From positions 20,750 through 27,381 of the forward strand of contig MHGH01000012.1 in NCBI GenBank assembly GCA_001805465.1: a DNA stretch of 6,632 nt, written 5' to 3'. Positions 6,403 to 6,632 of the stretch are shown here, piece by piece. This DNA comes from Omnitrophica WOR_2 bacterium RBG_13_41_10. Lineage in GTDB: Bacteria; Omnitrophota; Gorgyraeia; Gygaellales; Profunditerraquicolaceae. The notes under the pieces were generated by a model. That model saw only the letters and a program-made list of their open reading frames with translations, made no database searches and was not told the DNA's origin. The position numbers and the translations under genes are program-made. Each line of letters opens with the position of its first letter. Positions within the stretch are counted from its first letter, which is position 1.

Positions 6403-6429
6403 TTAGCACTCTTTTTTCTAGAGTGCTAA
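6403..6429 (-). promoter_or_regulatory. CIRCE operator (HrcA binding site)
   Basis: TTAGCACTC (6403-6411) and GAGTGCTAA (6421-6429), separated by 9 bases, match the CIRCE consensus exactly; flanking AA and TT extend each arm to 11 bases. CIRCE is the operator of the heat-shock repressor HrcA, which needs GroEL to stay active, giving feedback. Here it overlaps the expected transcription start and would also form a hairpin near the 5' end of the mRNA. The hrcA gene is not in this window. Confidence 0.97.
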
Positions 6430-6456
6430 TTATAAAGTAAAAAAAAATCTTGTCAA
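6429..6456 (-). promoter_or_regulatory. Sigma-70 type promoter of groES-groEL
   Basis: A perfect -35 TTGACA (6456-6451), a 16-base spacer rich in T, and a perfect -10 TATAAT (6434-6429). The last -10 base is the first base of CIRCE, so HrcA binding would block initiation. Transcription should start near 6422, with a leader of about 50 bases before groES. Confidence 0.85.
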
Positions 6457-6490
6457 GAGTTTTTTTTAAAGCGGGGTGCTAAAAGAACAT

Positions 6491-6519
6491 TTGACAAGAC
6501 CAATTTATAAATATAAAAT
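6491..6519 (+). promoter_or_regulatory. Divergent sigma-70 type promoter for the gene at 6574
   Basis: A perfect TTGACA (6491-6496) is followed after 17 bases by TAAAAT (6514-6519); an overlapping TATAAA (6512-6517) at 15 bases is also possible. It points rightward, back to back with the groES promoter, and would give a leader of about 45-50 bases before the ATG at 6574. Confidence 0.7.
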
Positions 6520-6573
6520 GTCAACAAATGAAAGCAAAAGATAAATGCGTTAATTTAAGGAAAGGAGGAAAAC

Positions 6574-6632
6574 ATGAAGTATTTAAAACTAATATTGGCT
6601 GCCTGTTTTTTATTTGTGGTTGATTTCGGATA
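6574..6632 (+). CDS. Start of an unidentified, probably exported protein (cut by window edge)
   Basis: Only 19 full codons are visible: a Met-Lys start, a second Lys at position 5, then a hydrophobic run (LILAACFLFVV, 6-16) followed by DFG. This is the n-region plus h-region pattern of a Sec signal peptide or of a single membrane anchor. AAAGGAGG (6561-6568) at a 5-base spacing and the promoter at 6491-6519 support a real gene start. The window ends before the mature protein, so the function cannot be given. It is divergently arranged relative to groES. Confidence 0.7.
   Translation, partial: MKYLKLILAACFLFVVDFG

Noticed and set aside
6496..6524. A minus-strand TTGACA at 6524-6519 as a further groES promoter
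   Set aside because: No acceptable -10 element lies 16-18 bases downstream, and the promoter at 6429-6456 is far better.
6594..6608. Lipobox-like LAAC at residues 8-11 of the partial gene at 6574
   Set aside because: The cysteine comes only 10 residues after the start and lies inside the hydrophobic run, too early for a normal lipoprotein signal.

Overview
This window looks like core chromosomal DNA from a bacterium, moderately AT-rich, with two housekeeping operons on the minus strand and the first codons of a divergent plus-strand gene at the right edge. Reading the minus strand from right to left, the order is groES-groEL, an intergenic region rich in palindromes, then guaB3-guaA-dnaE, with dnaE running off the left edge. 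The CIRCE operator, the CBS-less GuaB3-type IMP dehydrogenase and the proofreading-type PHP domain of DnaE exclude an E. coli-like gammaproteobacterium. The overall look would suit an uncultivated lineage such as Omnitrophota or a deltaproteobacteria-like group, but that is a low-confidence impression; nothing here fixes the phylum.

Right part (about 4216-6573): groES and groEL form a heat-shock operon with a near-consensus sigma-70 promoter whose -10 abuts a perfect CIRCE operator, so HrcA repression is predicted. The two genes are separated by an unusually structured 129-base spacer holding two hairpins. A GC-rich stem-loop followed by a T-run lies downstream of groEL and should end the operon. 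A second promoter faces the other way and drives a small partial gene starting at 6574 that encodes a signal-peptide-like N-terminus.

Middle (3890-4314): no gene is visible in these 425 bases. They hold two palindromes built from four copies of the 17-mer GGGGTCAGAATTATTTT plus a degenerate fifth copy, a GC-rich palindromic block, the groEL terminator and the guaB promoter. The palindromes look like a dispersed repeat of the REP/MITE kind.

Left part (1-3889): guaB3 and guaA overlap by 4 bases and together convert IMP to XMP and then GMP. dnaE follows 48 bases later and encodes the replicative DNA polymerase III alpha subunit; only its first 380 codons are present. The operon thus joins guanine nucleotide supply to the replicative polymerase. 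No wholly new system is evident. The points most worth a second look are the palindromic repeat family, the GuaB3-GuaA pairing, the groES-groEL spacer hairpins and the intact PHP metal site of DnaE.
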